DNA from: QHWK01 sp035315685
Lineage (GTDB): Bacteria > Acidobacteriota > Vicinamibacteria > Vicinamibacterales > CAVVIG01
Direction: 5' to 3'
Length of the DNA stretch: 6,128 nt
Assembly (NCBI GenBank): GCA_035315685.1
Contig: DATFXR010000063.1
Span: 1-6,128, forward strand
Shown: positions 3,709 to 6,128 of the stretch, one piece after another
Position numbering within the stretch: position 1 is the first letter of the stretch
Layout: each line of letters starts with the position of its first letter
Notes under the pieces: model-generated
The model's input: the letters and a program-made list of their open reading frames with translations, nothing else
What the model was told of the DNA's origin: nothing
Database searches by the model: none
Made by a program: the position numbers and the translations under genes

Positions 3709-6128
3709 AGCGACGCATGACCCACCAGTCCGAACGGCGCCCAGTAATACGGATGGGGCCGTTCCATGCGGGCGGCCTTCATCGCGGCGGCGAGTGCTGC
3801 CGCCGGGCCGTCACCCTGGACAAAACGGCGGTAGAACTCACCCATGAATTCAGCCGCGCTCTCGTCGTGCACGTCCCACAGGCTCACCAGCACTGCGCGC
3901 GCGCCCGCGTGCAGGAACCCGCGTGTCAGGCCGACGAGCTCGTCACCCCCTGACACGACGTTCAGCCCCGTTCCGCATCCGCTCAACGTCACCAGATCCG
4001 CCGACAGTCGCAGGCGATAGACGTCCGCGACGGTCAGATCGCCGTCGCTCAATCTGATCGCCGACTGCATCGGCTGCTCGCGCCTGAAGAACCCGTGCGT
4101 CGCGATGTGCACGACGCGCGCATGGGCTGCCGTCTCGCTGCGCAGATGCGCCGACGTCGCGTCGGCCGCCAGACCGACCTGCACGTTCGGCAGGACCGAC
4201 GCGACGTGCTTCACCTCGCGCGAGATGAGCGGCGCGAGCGTATCGCCGACGCCGAGCACGAGGCTGCGATCGAGCGCCGCCCGCGGCCGCTTCGCGCAGA
4301 GGTAATGCACGCGCGCACTCGGCGCGTACGACATCGCGAATCGATCGATCAGCGCGACCCCGTCTTCCTGCAGCGCGTGGAACGGTACCGAGTGCAGCAC
4401 CCCGTGCGGGATTACGACGAGATGACGGCCGGTCAGCAGCGGACGCACCGGGGCGATCAGCAGCTGATGCAGCCGCTCGAGATGGCTCGTCGTCGCATCC
4501 GTGAGCACCCGGCCGAATGTGCGCAGGTAGTCGGTATGCAGCCGGAACTTTCCAAGCTGGAACCGCAGCAGGTGCACGATGCCGGCGACGGCGTCTTCGG
4601 TCCCGATGTCGCGGATCTCGATCTGGTCGCGGCTCACGACGCACGCGCGAATGATGCCGCGTCCAATGAAGTACTCGAGGATCTGCACACCGGGCGCGAG
4701 CGCGGCGCGGATCGCCGCGACGTCGATGTCGCCGACGCCGTGGAGGTCGGCGAGTTCGGCGTCAACCGTCTGCAGCGCGCGAAGACGATCGGCGAGCTGC
4801 GCTTCGCGCAGGCTGGCGTCTTTCCGGAGACGCGCGAGCCGTGCCGGATCGACGTGGCGCTGGCCGGTGGTCTCACGTTCGATCTGATGGTCGTAGCCGT
4901 GCAGCTGCTGCCGCGCCTCGCGGACGCTGGCGGCGGCCCGCTCGCCGCCCGGCTCGCGCGCCGGCAGGTCGGCGGCGCGAAACGCGATCAGATCGGCGAA
5001 GCTGCGTGACTTTGCTTCCTCGATGTACATGAACGCGGTTGCCGCCCGCGACGGCGATGTCTCGTCCTTGAGCGCCATCGTGACGAGGCCTTCGTACACG
5101 GCGAGCTTGTCGGCGAGAAAGGTGATCTTCAGCTCGTCGCCGCGGAGGTGGCTGCGGAGCTCCTCGAGGAGACGCCGCGCCATCTGATACGCGGCGTAGG
5201 CGTCCGCCGGGTGGCCGAGCGCTTCGTGGGTCGCGCCGAGCATCAGCGCCGCCTGCCAGCCGACGGCCGGCGCCGGCACCGCCTCGACGCGGTCGACGGC
5301 CGACCTGCTCAGCACCAGCGCCCGCGCCCGATGGCCCGAGTCGAGCGCGATGCGCGCCATCAGCACTTCCGCGAGCGCCGCCTTTGCCGGCATCGCGAGA
5401 CGCGTGAAGGTCCGTCGCGCGTCGGCAGCGAGACGGCGCGCCTCGATCGGACGGCCGGCCTTGAGGAACACCGCCGCCTGATACAGATCGATCAGCGACG
5501 GCCAGGCGCGGTTCTGCTCCCGCGCGAACAGCGCGCGCGCCAGTGCGAACATCCGCCGCGAGGCATGCGTGTCGCCGAGCTGCCCCGAGGCGATGGCGAG
5601 GAACACCTTTCCCTTGCCGCGTTCGTAGCGCAGGCGAAGTCTCCGGAACGTGGCAACCGCGCGGCGCGCGATCTGCACCGCCGCCGGAAAGTCGTTGAGC
5701 TCGAGATTGAGCTCCGCTTCGTCGAGATCGCACAACGCGTGGTGATAGCGGTCGCCGACGCGCGCGCAGATCTCGCGCGCCGCCCCATAGAGATCGAGGG
5801 CGCGTTGATAGTCGCCGCGGACGAAGTAGAGGTAGCCGATGTTGTAGTCGGCCTCCGCCTGCATCAGCGACATCTGCTCGCGCTCGCAGTACTCGCGCGC
5901 GTCTTCGTAGACGCGAAGCGCTTCGTCGAACCGCGACAGGCTGATCAGGCAGGTGGCCAGGTTGCGGAGCGCGACCGCGACGTCGGCCGGCGCCGCCGAT
6001 TGGCGCAGGCCGGCCAGTGCGCTCTGATAACAGACGAGCGCTTCCTCGAACCGGTCCTGACGGAAATAGATGTTGCCGGCGTTGCTCTCGAGGCGGGCCA
6101 GCCGCGGCTGGTCGCCGTGCCGTTCGAA
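3705..6128 (-). CDS. TPR-repeat protein with C-terminal CHAT caspase-like peptidase domain, N-terminus cut by window edge
   Basis: The frame is open from base 6128 to a TGA at 3705-3707: 807 visible residues with the true start off the right edge. An internal ATG at 5873 sits inside the TPR array and is not a likely start. Visible residues 11-165 hold at least four TPR units, for example NAGNIYFRQDRFEEALVCYQ and YNIGYLYFVRGDYQRALDLY. More degenerate helical repeats run to about 350, then a charged, probably coiled-coil segment (about 375-460). The CHAT domain fills about 465-807. Its catalytic dyad is intact: H678 in VVHIATHGFF and C718 in TLSGCGTG, followed by the conserved GGDELVGLTRGFLHAGARAV and SLWDV, and ending HPYYWAPFGLVG. 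CHAT domains are cysteine peptidases related to caspases and separase; TPR arrays usually bind a partner or trigger. No signal peptide or membrane segment is visible, so it is probably cytoplasmic. It lies upstream of the zinc-finger gene with a 111-nt gap containing a separate promoter. The substrate is unknown. Confidence 0.95.
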   Translation of the reverse strand, partial: FERHGDQPRLARLESNAGNIYFRQDRFEEALVCYQSALAGLRQSAAPADVAVALRNLATCLISLSRFDEALRVYEDAREYCEREQMSLMQAEADYNIGYLYFVRGDYQRALDLYGAAREICARVGDRYHHALCDLDEAELNLELNDFPAAVQIARRAVATFRRLRLRYERGKGKVFLAIASGQLGDTHASRRMFALARALFAREQNRAWPSLIDLYQAAVFLKAGRPIEARRLAADARRTFTRLAMPAKAALAEVLMARIALDSGHRARALVLSRSAVDRVEAVPAPAVGWQAALMLGATHEALGHPADAYAAYQMARRLLEELRSHLRGDELKITFLADKLAVYEGLVTMALKDETSPSRAATAFMYIEEAKSRSFADLIAFRAADLPAREPGGERAAASVREARQQLHGYDHQIERETTGQRHVDPARLARLRKDASLREAQLADRLRALQTVDAELADLHGVGDIDVAAIRAALAPGVQILEYFIGRGIIRACVVSRDQIEIRDIGTEDAVAGIVHLLRFQLGKFRLHTDYLRTFGRVLTDATTSHLERLHQLLIAPVRPLLTGRHLVVIPHGVLHSVPFHALQEDGVALIDRFAMSYAPSARVHYLCAKRPRAALDRSLVLGVGDTLAPLISREVKHVASVLPNVQVGLAADATSAHLRSETAAHARVVHIATHGFFRREQPMQSAIRLSDGDLTVADVYRLRLSADLVTLSGCGTGLNVVSGGDELVGLTRGFLHAGARAVLVSLWDVHDESAAEFMGEFYRRFVQGDGPAAALAAAMKAARMERPHPYYWAPFGLVGHASL

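Noticed and set aside
4095..5009. 304-codon plus-strand open frame
   Set aside because: It lies wholly antisense to the CHAT-TPR gene, is Arg/Asp/Gln-biased and has no recognisable domain. It is a GC-rich shadow of a well-supported gene.
4873..5733. 286-codon minus-strand frame
   Set aside because: It overlaps the CHAT-TPR coding frame in another phase and is composed largely of Arg, Gly, Ala and Ser with no motif.

Overview
The window is dense bacterial DNA with high GC (clearly over 60 percent by eye) and very short gaps between genes. All four recognisable genes lie on the minus strand, so transcription runs right to left. The combination of a large TPR-CHAT protein, a soluble zinc-finger anti-sigma-like protein and an exported S8 peptidase, with this base composition, suggests an environmental acidobacterium-like organism (perhaps Vicinamibacteria). 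That is a guess from style and content; no marker gene in the window proves it.

Layout, right to left. (1) 6128-3705: a TPR-repeat protein ending in a CHAT (caspase-like) peptidase domain. Its start lies beyond the right edge. The catalytic His and Cys are both present. (2) 3704-3594: a 111-bp AT-rich gap with a convincing sigma70-type promoter (ATGACA, 17 bp, TATATT) pointing left. A perfect 8-bp inverted repeat has arms on either side of the -35 box, an operator-like arrangement. (3) 3593-2916: a 225-residue protein with an N-terminal zf-HC2 (ZAS-type) zinc finger, no membrane segment and a beta-rich C-terminal half. (4) 2875-995: an exported subtilisin-like S8 peptidase with signal peptide, a roughly 175-residue disordered linker, an I9-like prodomain and a complete Asp/His/Ser triad. 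Between Asp and His it carries five tandem 8-residue units, four of them exactly QSTAAILE. (5) 949-1: the N-terminal 316 residues of a MurG-like glycosyltransferase of the COG4671 type. It runs off the left edge and is easily missed because no stop codon lies in the window.

How they may work together. The zinc-finger protein and the S8 peptidase are separated by 40 nt and probably share the promoter at about 3661-3696. The glycosyltransferase starts 45 nt after the peptidase and may be on the same transcript. The CHAT gene ends just upstream of that promoter and is probably expressed from elsewhere. The locus therefore pairs a cytoplasmic caspase-like protease carrying a sensor-type TPR array with an exported subtilase, with an anti-sigma-like protein between them. 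A shared signalling or proteolytic role is inference from gene order. No sigma factor is in the window; the natural place to look is right of 6128.

No RNA gene, CRISPR array, insertion sequence or attachment site was seen, and no gene-free stretch exceeds 300 bases.
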